Assembly: GCA_966250385.1 (NCBI GenBank)
Contig: CBINHC010000014.1
Coordinates: forward strand, 18,163-82,162
Reading direction: 5' to 3'
Length of the DNA: 64,000 nucleotides
From: DASWTL01 sp966250385
Lineage (GTDB): Bacteria; Bacteroidota; Bacteroidia; Sphingobacteriales; Sphingobacteriaceae
Shown in pieces: positions 8,410-18,956 of this stretch. The notes under the pieces were generated by a model. It saw only the letters and a program-made list of their open reading frames with translations. It did not search any database and was not told the origin of the DNA. Position 1 is the first letter of the stretch, and each line of letters starts with the position of its first letter. Made by a program: the position numbers and the translations under genes.

Positions 8410-11286
8410 TTAGACGGCCTCTTCCGCATAGCTTTCGATCGGCGGACAGGAACAGATGAGCGTTCTGTCACCATGGGTATCGTTAACCCGGCCGACCGAT
8501 GGCCAGAATTTATAGTTCGCTACATAAGGCAGCGGGAAGGCTGCTGTCTGACGGCTGTATGGCCGGTCCCAGTCGTTTCCGGTGACCACAGCGGCCGTGT
8601 GAGGCGCATTTTTCAGGGGATTATTGGTTTTGTCAGCCGAGCCGTTCTCTACAGCTTCGATTTCCCTGCGGATCGCTATCATGGCATCACAGAACCGGTC
8701 CAATTCATGTTTCGGTTCCGATTCGGTAGGTTCGATCATCACCGTTCCCGGTACCGGGAAGGATACGGTCGGCGCATGGAAGCCGTAATCCATCAGTCGT
8801 TTGGCGATATCGGTAACTTCGACGCCAAAGTTCTTGAATGCCCGGCAGTCCAGGATCATTTCGTGGGCGCAACGGCCTGCAGATCCGGCGTACAGGACAG
8901 GATAATGGTTTTCCAGCCGTGCCTTGATGTAATTCGCGTTCAGGATAGCATACCTGGTTGCATTGGTCAGCCCTTCACCGCCCATCATAGCGATGTAGGC
9001 ATGTGAAATGATCAGGATGGATGCGGAACCCCACGGTGCAGATGAAACTGCCGGGATTGATTTTTCCTGGTTGATGTCGACGACGCTGTGGCCAGGAAGG
9101 TATTTGACAAGGTGTGCCGCAACTCCGATCGGACCCATGCCCGGACCTCCGCCCCCGTGAGGGATACAGAAGGTCTTGTGCAGGTTCAGGTGGCAAACGT
9201 CAGCGCCGATCGTTGCCGGGCTGGTCAGACCGACCTGGGCGTTCATATTGGCCCCGTCCATGTAAACCTGGCCGCCGTTTTCGTGAATGACAGTACAGAT
9301 TTCCATGATGCTCTCTTCGAATACACCGTGCGTTGACGGATAGGTGACCATCAGGCAGGAAAGATCTTCCTTGTGCTCCTCCGCTTTCGCTTTCAGGTCG
9401 GCAACGTCGATGTTTCCGTTTACGTCACATTTGACGACGACGATCCTCATGCCCGCCATTGCAGCGGACGCCGGGTTGGTACCATGAGCTGAAGAAGGGA
9501 TGAGCGCGACATTCCGGTGGCCGTCGCCCCGGTCCATATGATAGGCCCGAATAACCATCAAACCGGCATATTCGCCCTGTGCACCGGCGTTCGGCTGCAG
9601 GCTCATCGCGGCAAACCCGGTGATTTCACTTAACCAGTGGTTCAGTTCGTCAAAGATCTGCATATATCCGCCGACCTGGTCGGTTGGAGCAAAAGGGTGC
9701 ATCCGGCTGAATTCAGGCCAGGTGATTGGCGCCATTTCTGCGGTGGCATTCAGTTTCATGGTGCAGGAACCCAAGGCGATCATCGAGTGAGCCAGGGAAA
9801 GGTCCTTTGCTTCCAAAGACTTGATATAACGGAGCATTTCGTGCTCCGAATGATGGGTGTTGAATACCGGGTGGGTAAGGAATTCGCCGGTCCGGTGCAG
9901 GTCTGCAGGAATAGGCGTTGAAAGTGAGGATTTGTCGAGGATGATCTCCTGTGAGTTCTTCCCTTTTACTTTTCCGAATATTCTGGCCAGGGTCTGCACG
10001 TCCTCCACCGTGGTGGTTTCATCCAGTGAAATGGTGATCAAGGATCCCTGGTAATTCAGGTTCATTTCATTATTGAGCGCCTCGCCATTGATCGGACCCG
10101 CAAGCTCGCCTGCTTCAACAGCGATCGTATCGAAAAATGCGTCGTGCTTCAGTGCGTAACCCAGATCCATGAGTGTGTTGGCCAGCAGGACAGCTAACCC
10201 GTGGGTACGCTCTGCAATCGACCGCAGTCCCTGTGGGCCGTGGTAAGCGGCATACATTCCGGCCATGATCGCCAGGAGCGCTTGGGCGGTACAGATATTG
10301 GAAGTGGCTTTATCCCGGCGGATATGTTGTTCCCGGGTTTGAAGGGCCATGCGAAGCGCGTAATTGCCTGCTGAATCAATCGATACTCCGATGATCCGGC
10401 CCGGCATGGAACGCTTGTATTCTTCCTTGGTTGCAAAGTAGGCCGCATGCGGACCTCCGAAGCCCATCGGGATTCCCAACCGCTGGGTGGATCCAACTAC
10501 GATATCGGCTCCCCATTTGCCCGGAGGAGTCAGGAGGGTCAGGCTGAGTATATCGGCGACAACGGTAAGCTTGATGCCTTTGGCGTGCGCTTCCGCCGCG
10601 AAGTCACTGTAATTGTAGACCGCACCGTTACCGGCTGGATATTGGACGATCGCGCCGAACATCTGGTCGGTTAATTCGGTGGTCTCATGGTTTCCGACCA
10701 GGATTTCGATTCCGTAAGGCTCCGAGCGGGTCTTCAGGACATCGATCGTTTGCGGAAACAGTTCCTCCGACACAAAGAAGATCTTTGCATCATTATTCTT
10801 GCGAAGGCTGTATTGCATGAACATCGCCTCGGCAGCAGCCGTTCCCTCATCAAGCAACGAGGCATTTGCGATCTCCATACCGGTAAGGTCGATGACCATG
10901 GTCTGGAAGTTCAGCAGTGCCTGCAAACGTCCCTGGGCAATTTCTGCCTGGTACGGCGTGTACTGGGTGTACCATCCCGGATTCTCGAGGATATTCCGTT
11001 GGATCACGCCCGGGACAATGACATCATAGTAACCCTGTCCGATGAAGGATTTGAAAACGCGGTTTTTGGAGGCTACCTGCTTAAGGTCCGTTAAATATTC
11101 GAATTCGCTCTTTGCCGCCGGCAGGTTCAGGGGTGCTGTCAGCCGGATCTTCTGTGGTACCGTCTGATCGATCAGCTGCTCGATCGAATCAACGCCGATC
11201 TGCTGAAGCATCTCCTTGGTTTCGCTACTATCAGGAGCTATATGTCTTGACTGGAAGCTTTCTTTGTAGTCTATGTTTAAGTTCAT
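8410..11286 (-). CDS. gcvP: Glycine dehydrogenase (aminomethyl-transferring), P-protein
   Basis: Pyridoxal-phosphate enzyme that decarboxylates glycine and loads the aminomethyl group onto lipoyl GcvH, the first step of glycine cleavage. The 958-residue length is that of the fused, single-chain form rather than the split GcvPA/GcvPB form. The PLP lysine is K704 in [18 protein letters not shown]. The N-terminal half carries [14 protein letters not shown] and the conserved [14 protein letters not shown]. It is transcribed alone from its own promoter; gcvT and gcvH are not in the window. With kbl and the threonine dehydrogenase elsewhere in this window it would complete a threonine to glycine to C1 route. 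Confidence 0.97.
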   Translation of the reverse strand: MNLNIDYKESFQSRHIAPDSSETKEMLQQIGVDSIEQLIDQTVPQKIRLTAPLNLPAAKSEFEYLTDLKQVASKNRVFKSFIGQGYYDVIVPGVIQRNILENPGWYTQYTPYQAEIAQGRLQALLNFQTMVIDLTGMEIANASLLDEGTAAAEAMFMQYSLRKNNDAKIFFVSEELFPQTIDVLKTRSEPYGIEILVGNHETTELTDQMFGAIVQYPAGNGAVYNYSDFAAEAHAKGIKLTVVADILSLTLLTPPGKWGADIVVGSTQRLGIPMGFGGPHAAYFATKEEYKRSMPGRIIGVSIDSAGNYALRMALQTREQHIRRDKATSNICTAQALLAIMAGMYAAYHGPQGLRSIAERTHGLAVLLANTLMDLGYALKHDAFFDTIAVEAGELAGPINGEALNNEMNLNYQGSLITISLDETTTVEDVQTLARIFGKVKGKNSQEIILDKSSLSTPIPADLHRTGEFLTHPVFNTHHSEHEMLRYIKSLEAKDLSLAHSMIALGSCTMKLNATAEMAPITWPEFSRMHPFAPTDQVGGYMQIFDELNHWLSEITGFAAMSLQPNAGAQGEYAGLMVIRAYHMDRGDGHRNVALIPSSAHGTNPASAAMAGMRIVVVKCDVNGNIDVADLKAKAEEHKEDLSCLMVTYPSTHGVFEESIMEICTVIHENGGQVYMDGANMNAQVGLTSPATIGADVCHLNLHKTFCIPHGGGGPGMGPIGVAAHLVKYLPGHSVVDINQEKSIPAVSSAPWGSASILIISHAYIAMMGGEGLTNATRYAILNANYIKARLENHYPVLYAGSAGRCAHEMILDCRAFKNFGVEVTDIAKRLMDYGFHAPTVSFPVPGTVMIEPTESEPKHELDRFCDAMIAIRREIEAVENGSADKTNNPLKNAPHTAAVVTGNDWDRPYSRQTAAFPLPYVANYKFWPSVGRVNDTHGDRTLICSCPPIESYAEEAV

Positions 11287-11311
11287 TGAAAGTGAGGGAA
11301 AAATCGTGGTG

Positions 11312-11319
11312 CAAAGGTA
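11312..11319 (-). promoter_or_regulatory. gcvP promoter -7 element
   Basis: On the minus strand TACCTTTG, identical to the yceI element and to that of the threonine dehydrogenase gene. It lies 26 bases before the gcvP ATG. The -33 box is not clear. Confidence 0.5.
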
Positions 11320-11366
11320 AAAAAAATGTCAATTTTATTTTAGCTCCGCTTGCCATCCGCTTGTCG

Positions 11367-12422
11367 TTATCGGATAAATATTGCTTTCTCTCCGGCTTTG
11401 TCTTCCAGCCACCCGAATGGCGTCAGATGCTGTTCCGGCAAGCCCAGTTCCCGTAGAACAGTTTCGAAGTCACCGGACCGGTCAGCTTCCACGGCGACCA
11501 ATAGTCCGCCGCTGGTTTGCGGGTCCGCGAGGATCGTCGTCATCCGGTCAAGTTCCTCGTGCGCCGAGACCTTGTGCTTGTAGCTGGCCCAGTTGCGACG
11601 TGTCCCGCCGGGTATGGAGCCCTGGTCGAGGTATTCATCAAGAACCGGCATACGGGGTACTTTTTCGAATTCGACGACTGCCTGCAGTCCGCTTCCCTCG
11701 CAAAGCTCGGCAAGGTGCCCCAGCAGGCCGAAGCCGGTCACGTCTGTCATGGCGGTGACATAGGAAAGACCGCCAAAGAGCTCCCCGGCCTTGTTTAGCC
11801 GGGACATGCTTGCCGGTGCAATATGGGCATGTTCCTGTTTCAGGATGCCTTTTTTCTGCGCGGTGGTCAGGATACCGACCCCGATGGACTTTGTGAGATA
11901 GAGTTTGTTCCCGGCTTTTGCCGATGAATTCCTTTTGAGGTTCTGGATGCCTACTATTCCGTTCACCGCAAGGCCGAAGACAGGTTCCGGACAATCGATA
12001 CTGTGTCCGCCGGCGAGAGTGATCCCTGCTTCGCTGCACACGGAACGTGCACCTTCCAGGACCTTTTGGGCCACTTCGGGCGGCAGTTTGTCGATCGGCC
12101 AGCCCAGGATGGCGATCGCCAGGACCGGCTTCCCGCCCATGGCATAAACGTCGCTGATCGCATTCGCCGAAGCTATCCTTCCGAATTCATAAGGGTCGTC
12201 TACGATCGGCATAAAGAAATCCGTCGTGGAGATCAGCGCCGTGCCGTTTCCAAGGTTATAAACGGCAGCATCGTCCCGGGTGTCGTTGCCAACCAGGAGT
12301 CTTTCATCCGGCTGGATAGCGATTGAGCTATGCAGCATTCTGTCGAGGATCGCCGGGCTGATCTTGCAGCCGCAACCGGCACCATGAGAATATTGGGTTA
12401 ATTTGATATTGTTCAGTTCCAT
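11367..12422 (-). CDS. selD: Selenide, water dikinase SelD (selenophosphate synthetase)
   Basis: Makes selenophosphate, the selenium donor, from selenide and ATP. The start at 12422 gives [10 protein letters not shown] and a 351-residue protein with [11 protein letters not shown], placing catalytic C17 and K20 exactly as in the E. coli enzyme. The open frame runs further upstream, but that part lies inside mnmH and is not family-like. Catalytic residue 17 is cysteine, not selenocysteine. The glycine-rich AIR-synthase-like motifs [11 protein letters not shown] and [15 protein letters not shown] follow. The gene sits 13 bases after mnmH in an operon with pdxJ, which points to selenium use for tRNA rather than for selenoproteins. 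Confidence 0.96.
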   Translation of the reverse strand: MELNNIKLTQYSHGAGCGCKISPAILDRMLHSSIAIQPDERLLVGNDTRDDAAVYNLGNGTALISTTDFFMPIVDDPYEFGRIASANAISDVYAMGGKPVLAIAILGWPIDKLPPEVAQKVLEGARSVCSEAGITLAGGHSIDCPEPVFGLAVNGIVGIQNLKRNSSAKAGNKLYLTKSIGVGILTTAQKKGILKQEHAHIAPASMSRLNKAGELFGGLSYVTAMTDVTGFGLLGHLAELCEGSGLQAVVEFEKVPRMPVLDEYLDQGSIPGGTRRNWASYKHKVSAHEELDRMTTILADPQTSGGLLVAVEADRSGDFETVLRELGLPEQHLTPFGWLEDKAGEKAIFIR

Positions 12423-12435
12423 TTGTCTCGTTAGC

Positions 12436-13476
12436 TTATACGTGCTGTGGTTCAAGGTTCTGGGCCAGCCGAATGACGTCCAGGGCGTTCGCCAGGGGAT
12501 CATTAGTCTTGCAGTCCAGCTCAAAAATAGTTTCGGTGTCGCGGCCCGATTGTCCGGTCCGGTACGTCTTGTCGTAATAGACCAGGACGAGACGGACGAA
12601 ATCAGCCATGCGGTTTTCCCGGATGGCCAGTATGGCGTCCCGTGTCTGTTCCGGTCCGAGTCGTTTCCGGATGCGGTCGGTACATTCGACCAGGAATTCC
12701 GGGTCAAGCCGTCCGTATTCTTCTGCCAGGGCCTGTATTCTTTCTTCTGTCGGAAGGTTCAGGTTTATCACCCGGGCGGTTCGCATCTGCGTCCACAGTC
12801 CTTTGGGGATCATGCGCTTGCCGATCGTGAGACTTTCGTCCTCCAGCCAGATTCGCCTGGACGGGTCCGTATGGCGCAGCGCATGGGCCAGGTTGTTCTC
12901 GAACTGCTCCTGAGTCGGCTGAACGAGGTAACCCAGGGTCCCATAGGAAGATCCCTGGTGCTGTGCAAGATCCTCCAGATCGATCACCTGTTCGCCCTGA
13001 TTCCGGAGTTCTTTCAGTACCCGGGTTTTCCCGGATCCTGTCATTCCGCCGAGGATCAGCAATGAGAAGGTTTCCGAAAAGGTGTCCAGCACCCGGTTGC
13101 GGTATTTTTTATAGCCGCCCTCGAGCAGGTAGACCTCGAAGCCGTACAGGTCAAGTGCCCAGGCCATTGCGCCGCTCCGCATACCACCCCGCCAGCAGTG
13201 TATACCGATCTTTTTATCGGGGGCGATCTCGAGTGCGGACCTGATGAATCCCGCCCATTTCGGGCCGGTCAGCTCAAATCCCAAGAGGATGGCTTCCTCA
13301 CGGCTCTGCTGTTTATACGTCGTCCCCACCTGGACCCGCTCTTCGTTGCTGAACAGTGGCAGGTTGAAGGCCTGAGTGATGTGCCCCTGCTCAAACTCAG
13401 CGGGCGTTCGGACGTCAATGACGGGGATGTCTTCAGCCCTGGCCAGGAAATCCCGGATGTTAAGTGTTGTTATCAC
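12436..13476 (-). CDS. mnmH: tRNA 2-selenouridine synthase MnmH
   Basis: Replaces sulfur by selenium in 2-thiouridine at the wobble position of certain tRNAs, through a geranylated intermediate. The 346-residue protein has an N-terminal rhodanese domain (residues 1-125) with the active cysteine C94 in HCWRGGMRS, then a P-loop domain with GGMTGSGKT at 143-151. That two-domain order is diagnostic for MnmH (YbbB, SelU). It lies between pdxJ (24 bases upstream) and selD (13 bases downstream), its selenophosphate supplier, so the pair is functionally complete. Confidence 0.96.
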   Translation of the reverse strand: MITTLNIRDFLARAEDIPVIDVRTPAEFEQGHITQAFNLPLFSNEERVQVGTTYKQQSREEAILLGFELTGPKWAGFIRSALEIAPDKKIGIHCWRGGMRSGAMAWALDLYGFEVYLLEGGYKKYRNRVLDTFSETFSLLILGGMTGSGKTRVLKELRNQGEQVIDLEDLAQHQGSSYGTLGYLVQPTQEQFENNLAHALRHTDPSRRIWLEDESLTIGKRMIPKGLWTQMRTARVINLNLPTEERIQALAEEYGRLDPEFLVECTDRIRKRLGPEQTRDAILAIRENRMADFVRLVLVYYDKTYRTGQSGRDTETIFELDCKTNDPLANALDVIRLAQNLEPQHV

Positions 13477-13500
13477 GATCTGAGGTTTTTGGCGGAAATG

Positions 13501-14217
13501 TTACCGGAGTTGCCGCAGGTACATCTGGATCGTATTTTCCAGCCCCAGGTAGATCGAATCGCAGATCAGCGCGTGGCCGATACTGACTTCCAGAAGGCCC
13601 GGTATGTTCGCTGCAAAGTATTTGAGGTTATCCAGGTCGAGGTCATGTCCTGCATTCAGGCCCAGGCCTGATTTCTGAGCTGCCGTTGCTGCGCTGATGT
13701 AAGGTGCTATTGACTTTTCACGGTCAGCGGCATATCCTGCTGCATAGGCTTCAGTGTACAGTTCCACGCGATCGGTTCCGGTCGCTGCGGCCGCTTCGAT
13801 CATTTCAGGTTCCGGATCAACAAATATGGAGACCCGGATTCCCGCTTCCTTAAACTCCTGGATGATCTCCCGGAGATAGGACTGGTGCCTGATGGTATCC
13901 CAGCCGTGGTTGGAGGTCAGTTGTCCTTCGGCATCGGGAACCAGGGTAACTTGTGCGGGTTTGTTTCCCAGAACCAGGTCTACAAACTTCTTTTCCGTTG
14001 GATTCCCTTCAATATTGAACTCAGTTGTCAGAACTTTTTTCAAGTCATACACATCCTGATACCGTATATGGCGCTCATCGGGGCGCGGGTGAACCGTGAT
14101 GCCTTCGGCTCCGAAACGCTCTGCGTCCAGGGCTACCTTGATCAGGTCGGGATTATTAGCTCCACGGGAATTCCGCAGGGTGGCGATTTTATTGATATTG
14201 ACGGAAAGTTTGGTCAT
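13501..14217 (-). CDS. pdxJ: Pyridoxine 5'-phosphate synthase
   Basis: Condenses 1-deoxy-D-xylulose 5-phosphate with 3-amino-2-oxopropyl phosphate in the last ring-forming step of vitamin B6 synthesis. The 238-residue length fits a TIM-barrel PdxJ. Recognisable blocks are [16 protein letters not shown] at the N terminus, [13 protein letters not shown] near residue 37 and [12 protein letters not shown] near 190. It is the first gene of a three-gene operon with mnmH and selD. Vitamin B6 and selenium genes have no direct reaction in common, although B6 is the cofactor of the nearby gcvP and of kbl. Confidence 0.97.
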   Translation of the reverse strand: MTKLSVNINKIATLRNSRGANNPDLIKVALDAERFGAEGITVHPRPDERHIRYQDVYDLKKVLTTEFNIEGNPTEKKFVDLVLGNKPAQVTLVPDAEGQLTSNHGWDTIRHQSYLREIIQEFKEAGIRVSIFVDPEPEMIEAAAATGTDRVELYTEAYAAGYAADREKSIAPYISAATAAQKSGLGLNAGHDLDLDNLKYFAANIPGLLEVSIGHALICDSIYLGLENTIQMYLRQLR

Positions 14218-14282
14218 GGGTCATGAACATTATCGAGCATCTCCAGTCACCGTAAGAGCGCAGCGCTGGATTCTTTGTAAAA

Positions 14283-14313
14283 AAGAAATGCTTACCAAAA
14301 GTAAGCATTTCTT
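14283..14313 (-). terminator. ahcY terminator
   Basis: A perfect 13-bp stem (14283-14295 with 14301-14313) with a 5-base loop is followed on the minus strand by TTTTACAAAG. It separates ahcY from the pdxJ operon downstream. Confidence 0.88.
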
Positions 14314-14348
14314 CATATTTCTGCCGGACCGGTTTCCCGGATCGGCTG

Positions 14349-15665
14349 TTAATATCTGTAGTGTTCAGGCTTGAAAGGTCCCTCTACGCTGACACCGATG
14401 TACTCGGCCTGGTGCGGATCCAGTGTGTCCAGTTCCACCCCGATTTTGGCTAGGTGCAGACGGGCAACTTTCTCATCCAGGTGTTTGGGCAATGTATACA
14501 CCTTGTTCTCATATTTACCAGGATTCATCCAAAGCTCAAGCTGCGCCAGGGTTTGGTTCGTGAAGGAGTTGGACATCACGAATGACGGGTGACCGGTGGC
14601 ACAACCGAGATTGACCAGGCGGCCTTCAGCTAAAAGGATGATATCCTTCCCGTCGATGGTGTATTTATCCACCTGAGGTTTGATCTCGACTTTGGTGTTT
14701 CCGTAGTTTTCGTTCAGCCATGCAACATCGATCTCGTTGTCAAAGTGACCGATATTACAAACGATGGTCTTATCCTTCATGGATTTGAAGTGTTCGGCAC
14801 GAACGATATCACAGTTACCGGTAGTTGTTACCACGATGTCGGCTTCTTTTACCGCATTGGCGAACTTCTTCACCTCGAAACCTTCCATCGCCGCCTGCAA
14901 TGCACAGATCGGATCGATCTCGGTAACGATCACGCGTACACCGGCGCTGCGCAGAGATTCAGCAGAACCTTTACCCACGTCACCGTAACCAGCTACGACA
15001 GCAACTTTTCCAGCCATCATCACATCGGTAGCGCGACGGATCGCATCCACCAGCGATTCGCGGCAACCGTATTTGTTGTCGAACTTCGACTTGGTTACCG
15101 AGTCATTTACATTAATGGCCGGCAGGTGCAGGGTTCCGTTCTTCATACGCTCATACAGACGGTGAACACCTGTAGTCGTTTCTTCAGAAAGACCTTTGAT
15201 TTCGCTGATCAGCTCAGGGTATTTGTCGAAAACCATATTGGTCAGGTCGCCGCCGTCATCCAGGATCAGATTCAACGGTTTCCGGTCTTCGCCGAAAAAT
15301 AAGGTCTGTTCGATGCACCAGTCAAATTCCTCGGCATTCATGCCTTTCCATGCGTAAACGGAGATGCCGGCAGCAGCGATCGCAGCAGCAGCATGATCCT
15401 GTGTTGAAAAGATGTTGCAGGATGACCAGGTCACTTCAGCACCCAGCTCCACAAGCGTTTCAATCAGGACCGCAGTCTGAATGGTCATGTGCAGACATCC
15501 AGCAATGCGTGCGCCTTTTAGCGGTTTTGATGGTCCGAATTCTTCCCGGAGTGACATCAGGCCGGGCATTTCCGCCTCTGCCAGTTCAATTTCCTTGCGA
15601 CCCCATTCGGCCAGGGTGATGTCCTTAACTTTGTAAGGAACATAGGTTGTCTCTACTGATGACAT
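14349..15665 (-). CDS. ahcY: Adenosylhomocysteinase
   Basis: Hydrolyses S-adenosylhomocysteine to adenosine and homocysteine, keeping SAM-dependent methylation running. The protein has 438 residues and the usual arrangement: an N-terminal substrate domain with [17 protein letters not shown] near residue 55, [20 protein letters not shown] near 186 carrying the catalytic lysine region, and the NAD-binding glycine motif [12 protein letters not shown] near 225. The C-terminal KPEHYRY tail that completes the NAD site is intact. It is transcribed alone and ends in a strong terminator. I looked for an SAM or SAH riboswitch in the upstream 150 bases and saw none. Confidence 0.98.
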   Translation of the reverse strand: MSSVETTYVPYKVKDITLAEWGRKEIELAEAEMPGLMSLREEFGPSKPLKGARIAGCLHMTIQTAVLIETLVELGAEVTWSSCNIFSTQDHAAAAIAAAGISVYAWKGMNAEEFDWCIEQTLFFGEDRKPLNLILDDGGDLTNMVFDKYPELISEIKGLSEETTTGVHRLYERMKNGTLHLPAINVNDSVTKSKFDNKYGCRESLVDAIRRATDVMMAGKVAVVAGYGDVGKGSAESLRSAGVRVIVTEIDPICALQAAMEGFEVKKFANAVKEADIVVTTTGNCDIVRAEHFKSMKDKTIVCNIGHFDNEIDVAWLNENYGNTKVEIKPQVDKYTIDGKDIILLAEGRLVNLGCATGHPSFVMSNSFTNQTLAQLELWMNPGKYENKVYTLPKHLDEKVARLHLAKIGVELDTLDPHQAEYIGVSVEGPFKPEHYRY

Positions 15666-16691
15666 AGTTGTTTTTTGATTTTGATGTAAGTGGTGATAGT
15701 AAGGCAGTAGATACGTATTCTTTTCTCGCTGATTGACATGTTCCGAAAAAAATACTGATCAAGAACCACCTAAACTATCTTTTGCAAAAATGCGCATAAG
15801 TTAGGCCAAATCAAAGCACGGGTAACTATATGACAATTAGTTAATTTTTGAATTGTAAGCCATCCGGGTAGTTCAAAGGCGGCCGACTCTAATTCAAGAA
15901 AAGTGACCTGATGGCGACGGGTGTTTTAATGATGTTTTTCCAGATTTCTTGTCATCGTGCAGCTCATAAGTAATGGTTGAGAATGATAGCTGGGATCTCC
16001 AGCCTCTGCAGGGGTAGGTGAAAAGCATCAACTTGTTTAACCTGGGATTTTTCAGTGGCAACTTCCTATAAATGGTACCTTGATGGTGTTCTTAAAAGAT
16101 GACTTGTCTGGCAATCAGCTATATAAAGTTGTCGGAAGCGATTGGAAAGGCAAATTCAGGGTGTGGGTTCGCCAGCTCCAACGGATTGCTAGAATCGTTA
16201 AACGATATTATGGAGGGGAGGACGATGTGAAAACAAAAAGCATTCAGGGAATTATATCGGGGAATCTTCTTAACTACCTATCAAAATAAGCCATTATCTT
16301 ATATAGAAATGATGATGAAAAGCGGTGGGGTGCCTGGGTGTTTTTTTGACTGTTCGGGAAGCCTGGGGCAGATTAGCACAGATTCTCAGATCCTTGCTGG
16401 AATATTAATATATTCAAACATTTCTCCTTGCTCAGTATGCCTGTTAGCTAATGTATTAAATGGCAGGAGGCCGTATACCATCTGGAAAGCTTCGTTCGTT
16501 AGGTTCGGTTGCACTTAGTTCGTGCGTTTGCTTTGAATTGTGCTGTTTTCATGGAAGTTCTTGGCGCCGTCAACAGGAATATTGTGTGTTCCTGCGGGGC
16601 ATGAACTGAAACTTTTAGGGCTTGTCCGGTATTTGTGAAGAATAGGCTGACCCTGGTTTTGGTAGCTGGGAATCAGGATGGACCTTAAACA
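15666..16691. other. Gene-poor gap of about 1 kb upstream of ahcY
   Basis: No recognised gene, tRNA or hairpin-rich RNA was found in this stretch. It is richer in A and T than its neighbours and contains only short open frames whose translations do not look like any family I know. The 150 bases nearest 15666 should hold the ahcY promoter, although no perfect TAnnTTTG element is visible there. It may be the remains of decayed genes, or a place where an element was once inserted. Confidence 0.5.
16083..16289 (+). CDS. Short open frame of uncertain status
   Basis: A 68-codon frame from ATG 16083 with a basic middle section (KGKFRVWVRQLQRIARIVKR). Its codons are AT-rich compared with nearby genes. 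No ribosome binding site, promoter or family resemblance is seen. It may be a gene remnant or chance frame within the surrounding gap. Confidence 0.18.
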   Translation: MVFLKDDLSGNQLYKVVGSDWKGKFRVWVRQLQRIARIVKRYYGGEDDVKTKSIQGIISGNLLNYLSK

Positions 16692-17354
16692 TTGGAGCCA
16701 GTGAACGGCCGGATCAGAAAGATTTCAATTTACCTCGTTTTTATTCTTCTGGGCAGTTTCGTCCTGCTTACCGTGCTGGTCTACCTGTTCCCGGTGAACC
16801 CTCACGACGTGGAGGTATCAGAGGAGGTGCAGGAGCTGAGCCATTCATTCCTGGACCGAATGATGACACTTATCAGCTATCCCGGATACTTTCCCAGGTC
16901 TGTGATCATGATCGCTGGTACGGCCTTCGTTCTGCTGGTTAAGCGGTACTACCGGGAAGCCCTTTTTGTATCGCTGACTTCGGTGTCCGGAGTGTTCAGT
17001 ACCGGGATCAAGCTGCTGATCAAACGGCCTCGCCCGTCCGCCGACCTGGTGAACATTGTGGAGCAGGCCGAGGGCATGAGCTTTCCCAGCGGGCATGTGA
17101 CACTTTATGTGATTTTTTTCGGATTCGTGGCATTCCTTATGGTCGTGCTTAAACGGTTTTCCCGGAGCCTGCGCGTGAGCGTCCTGTTCGTTTCCCTGTT
17201 CATGATCCTTTCCGTGCCGTTGTCCCGCCTTTACCTGGGCGCGCACTGGTTCTCCGATGTCCTGGGCGGGTTTCTGATCGGCACGTTCTTTCTCGTCATC
17301 CTGATCATGTTGTACCTCGAACCGGTGCGGAAGCATCCCGGGAACACCACCTGA
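16692..17354 (+). CDS. PAP2 superfamily membrane phosphatase
   Basis: An integral membrane phosphatase of about 220 residues. The three PAP2 motifs are intact: KRPRPSAD near residue 112 (KxxxxxxRP type, reading from IKLLIKRP), PSGH near 133, and SRLYLGAHWFSDVLGG near 178, supplying the catalytic histidines. Five or six hydrophobic segments surround them. Members act on phosphatidate, undecaprenyl pyrophosphate or lipid A, and which one applies here cannot be told. The open frame begins at TTG 16692, with a GTG at 16701 as alternative; neither has a ribosome binding site. Confidence 0.88.
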   Translation: MEPVNGRIRKISIYLVFILLGSFVLLTVLVYLFPVNPHDVEVSEEVQELSHSFLDRMMTLISYPGYFPRSVIMIAGTAFVLLVKRYYREALFVSLTSVSGVFSTGIKLLIKRPRPSADLVNIVEQAEGMSFPSGHVTLYVIFFGFVAFLMVVLKRFSRSLRVSVLFVSLFMILSVPLSRLYLGAHWFSDVLGGFLIGTFFLVILIMLYLEPVRKHPGNTT

Positions 17355-17431
17355 CCGCAAACCACGCCCCTGTTTTTTTGTCTAATTAGGAGCCAGGGCT
17401 TTCCAGGTGTGTCATATTTTCAAAGATCAGT

Positions 17432-18334
17432 ATGAGAACAGGAGTTGTTGTAAGCGTGTTGGTGTTGGTAGCGATCGGTGTGGCCTTTCTTATCAGGTAC
17501 ACGTCATTCAGCGGACAGGGCAGGAAGGACATCGGGCCGGTGACCGGTAAACCCGATGCGGGTGGGAAGAAAGAGATTTCGCTTGAAGTAGCTGATCGCT
17601 GGGAGGTCCCGGATATCCTGAAGGAAATCTCCGGTATTGCCTACGCAGGCCCCAACCGGTTTGTCTGCGTTCAGGATGAAACCGGTTCCCTCTACGTTTA
17701 CCATGCCGGCGACCGGCAGATTGAGAAGGAAATCCCGTTTGGTAAGAAGGGCGACTACGAAGACCTTGCGATTGCCGGGAATTCGGCGTTCGTTCTGGAG
17801 TCCAGCGGAAAACTATATGAGATTGAAGGGTATATGGACCCGTCACCCCGGGTGAAGGAATATCCTTCCATCCTTACACGTTTTGATTCGGAAGGGCTCT
17901 GGTACGACCAGCGATTCAACCGGCTGCTTATCGCGGTCAAGGAATCCGATTCTGATGACGAGGGCAAGGACCAGCCCGGTGAAGCGCTGGTATACGGGTT
18001 CGACCTGAAGACCCGGCGAATGATCCAGGAACCGGTATTCCGGGTATCACTGGATAATCCGGTCCTCCGCAAAGGGAAGGATTCACGCGGGAAATTCAAG
18101 CCCTCTGCCATTGCGATCCATCCGGGAACCGGTGAGATTTATCTTCTGGAAGGCGTTAAGTCCCGGTTGCTGATCCTCAAACCGGACGGCAAGCCTGACC
18201 GGCTGTATAAGTTCGGGGGAAAAGAGTTGAAGCAACCTGAAGGGCTGGCTTTTTCGCCCGACGGGAAACTGTATATCTGCAGTGAAGGATCCAAGAAGGA
18301 ACCGGGCGTGATCGCGAGTGTGACCGGTTTCTGA
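17432..18334 (+). CDS. SdiA-regulated domain-like beta-propeller protein
   Basis: A 300-residue protein with an N-terminal membrane anchor (hydrophobic residues 6-22), then an extracytoplasmic domain that resembles the SdiA-regulated family (E. coli YjiK). Phrases typical of the family are ISGIAYAGPNRFVCVQDETG near residue 66, KGDYEDLAIAG near 106 and HPGTGEIYLLEG near 230, with repeated blade-like segments ending in SPDGKLYICSEG. Such propellers are presumed to bind a ligand or a partner protein; no enzyme activity is known for them. It follows the PAP2 gene by 77 bases on the same strand and may be co-transcribed. Confidence 0.8.
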   Translation: MRTGVVVSVLVLVAIGVAFLIRYTSFSGQGRKDIGPVTGKPDAGGKKEISLEVADRWEVPDILKEISGIAYAGPNRFVCVQDETGSLYVYHAGDRQIEKEIPFGKKGDYEDLAIAGNSAFVLESSGKLYEIEGYMDPSPRVKEYPSILTRFDSEGLWYDQRFNRLLIAVKESDSDDEGKDQPGEALVYGFDLKTRRMIQEPVFRVSLDNPVLRKGKDSRGKFKPSAIAIHPGTGEIYLLEGVKSRLLILKPDGKPDRLYKFGGKELKQPEGLAFSPDGKLYICSEGSKKEPGVIASVTGF

Positions 18335-18427
18335 GGATCTGGATGAAGGGGAATCTTTTCGGCTACCTCGGCGCCCAATTTGACAATCGGTTGATTATGA
18401 ACTGTGCTGCATAATTTCAGAAAAGTT

Positions 18428-18435
18428 TATTTTTG
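18428..18435 (+). promoter_or_regulatory. brxA promoter -7 element
   Basis: TATTTTTG is a perfect TAnnTTTG match, with transcription expected about 24 bases before the ATG at 18465. A weak -33 candidate (TGTG at 18403-18406) lies 21 bases upstream. Confidence 0.6.
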
Positions 18436-18464
18436 CAGGAATCAAACAACCATACTCAAAAAAT

Positions 18465-18875
18465 ATGTATCCAGAATATTTAGTGGCGCCTATGCGCGAG
18501 GAATTAACGAAAGTTGGATTTCAGGAATTAAAGACTGCCGAAGAGGTTGAGCAGAAGTTAAAGGGTGAAGGAACCGTTTTCGTGGTGGTTAACTCGGTTT
18601 GCGGATGCGCCGCTGCCAATGCACGTCCGGCTGCTGCCATGGCTGCCAGGCACGCGAAGCATCCTGACCAGCTGGTAACCGTTTTCGCAGGCATGGAGAA
18701 AGATGCGGTTGATACTGCACGTGCGTTCATGCTGCCTTATCCGCCGTCTTCCCCATCAATGGCATTGTTCAAGGACGGTAAACTGGTTCATATGATTGAG
18801 CGCCATCAGATCGAAGGAAGACCGGCTCAGATGATCGCAGATAACCTGATCGGCGCTTTTGAGCAGTATTGCTAA
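18465..18875 (+). CDS. BrxA/BrxB family bacilliredoxin
   Basis: A 136-residue cytoplasmic thiol protein of the YphP/YqiW family. The conserved redox motif CGC is at C46-G47-C48 in NSVCGCAAANARPAA. In Bacillus these proteins remove bacillithiol from mixed disulfides formed on proteins under oxidative stress. Many Bacteroidota are known to make bacillithiol, so the same job is likely here; the bsh genes are not in the window. The gene has its own promoter and a strong terminator, so it is a single-gene unit. Confidence 0.95.
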   Translation: MYPEYLVAPMREELTKVGFQELKTAEEVEQKLKGEGTVFVVVNSVCGCAAANARPAAAMAARHAKHPDQLVTVFAGMEKDAVDTARAFMLPYPPSSPSMALFKDGKLVHMIERHQIEGRPAQMIADNLIGAFEQYC

Positions 18876-18900
18876 TACGATATTGTTAGTATGTCATAGA

Positions 18901-18929
18901 ATCCCGTTCCCTGGAACGGGATTTTTTTT
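18901..18929 (+). terminator. brxA terminator
   Basis: ATCCCGTTCC pairs with GGAACGGGAT and is followed by T8. It lies 26 bases after the brxA stop and shortly before the end of the convergent cdaA gene. Confidence 0.9.
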
Positions 18930-18956
18930 GTCCTCTTTGTCCGGGTTTACTGCTTA

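Noticed and set aside
12423..12707. Longer selD start inside mnmH
   Set aside because: The added residues do not resemble SelD, and the start at 12422 places C17 and K20 exactly where the family has them.
15666..15850. SAM or SAH riboswitch upstream of ahcY
   Set aside because: No stem matching the SAM-I core or a similar aptamer was visible in the minus-strand leader.
16309..16518. Open frame of 69 codons in the ahcY upstream gap
   Set aside because: The composition (many Cys, Gly, Ser) and lack of a start signal suggest a chance frame.
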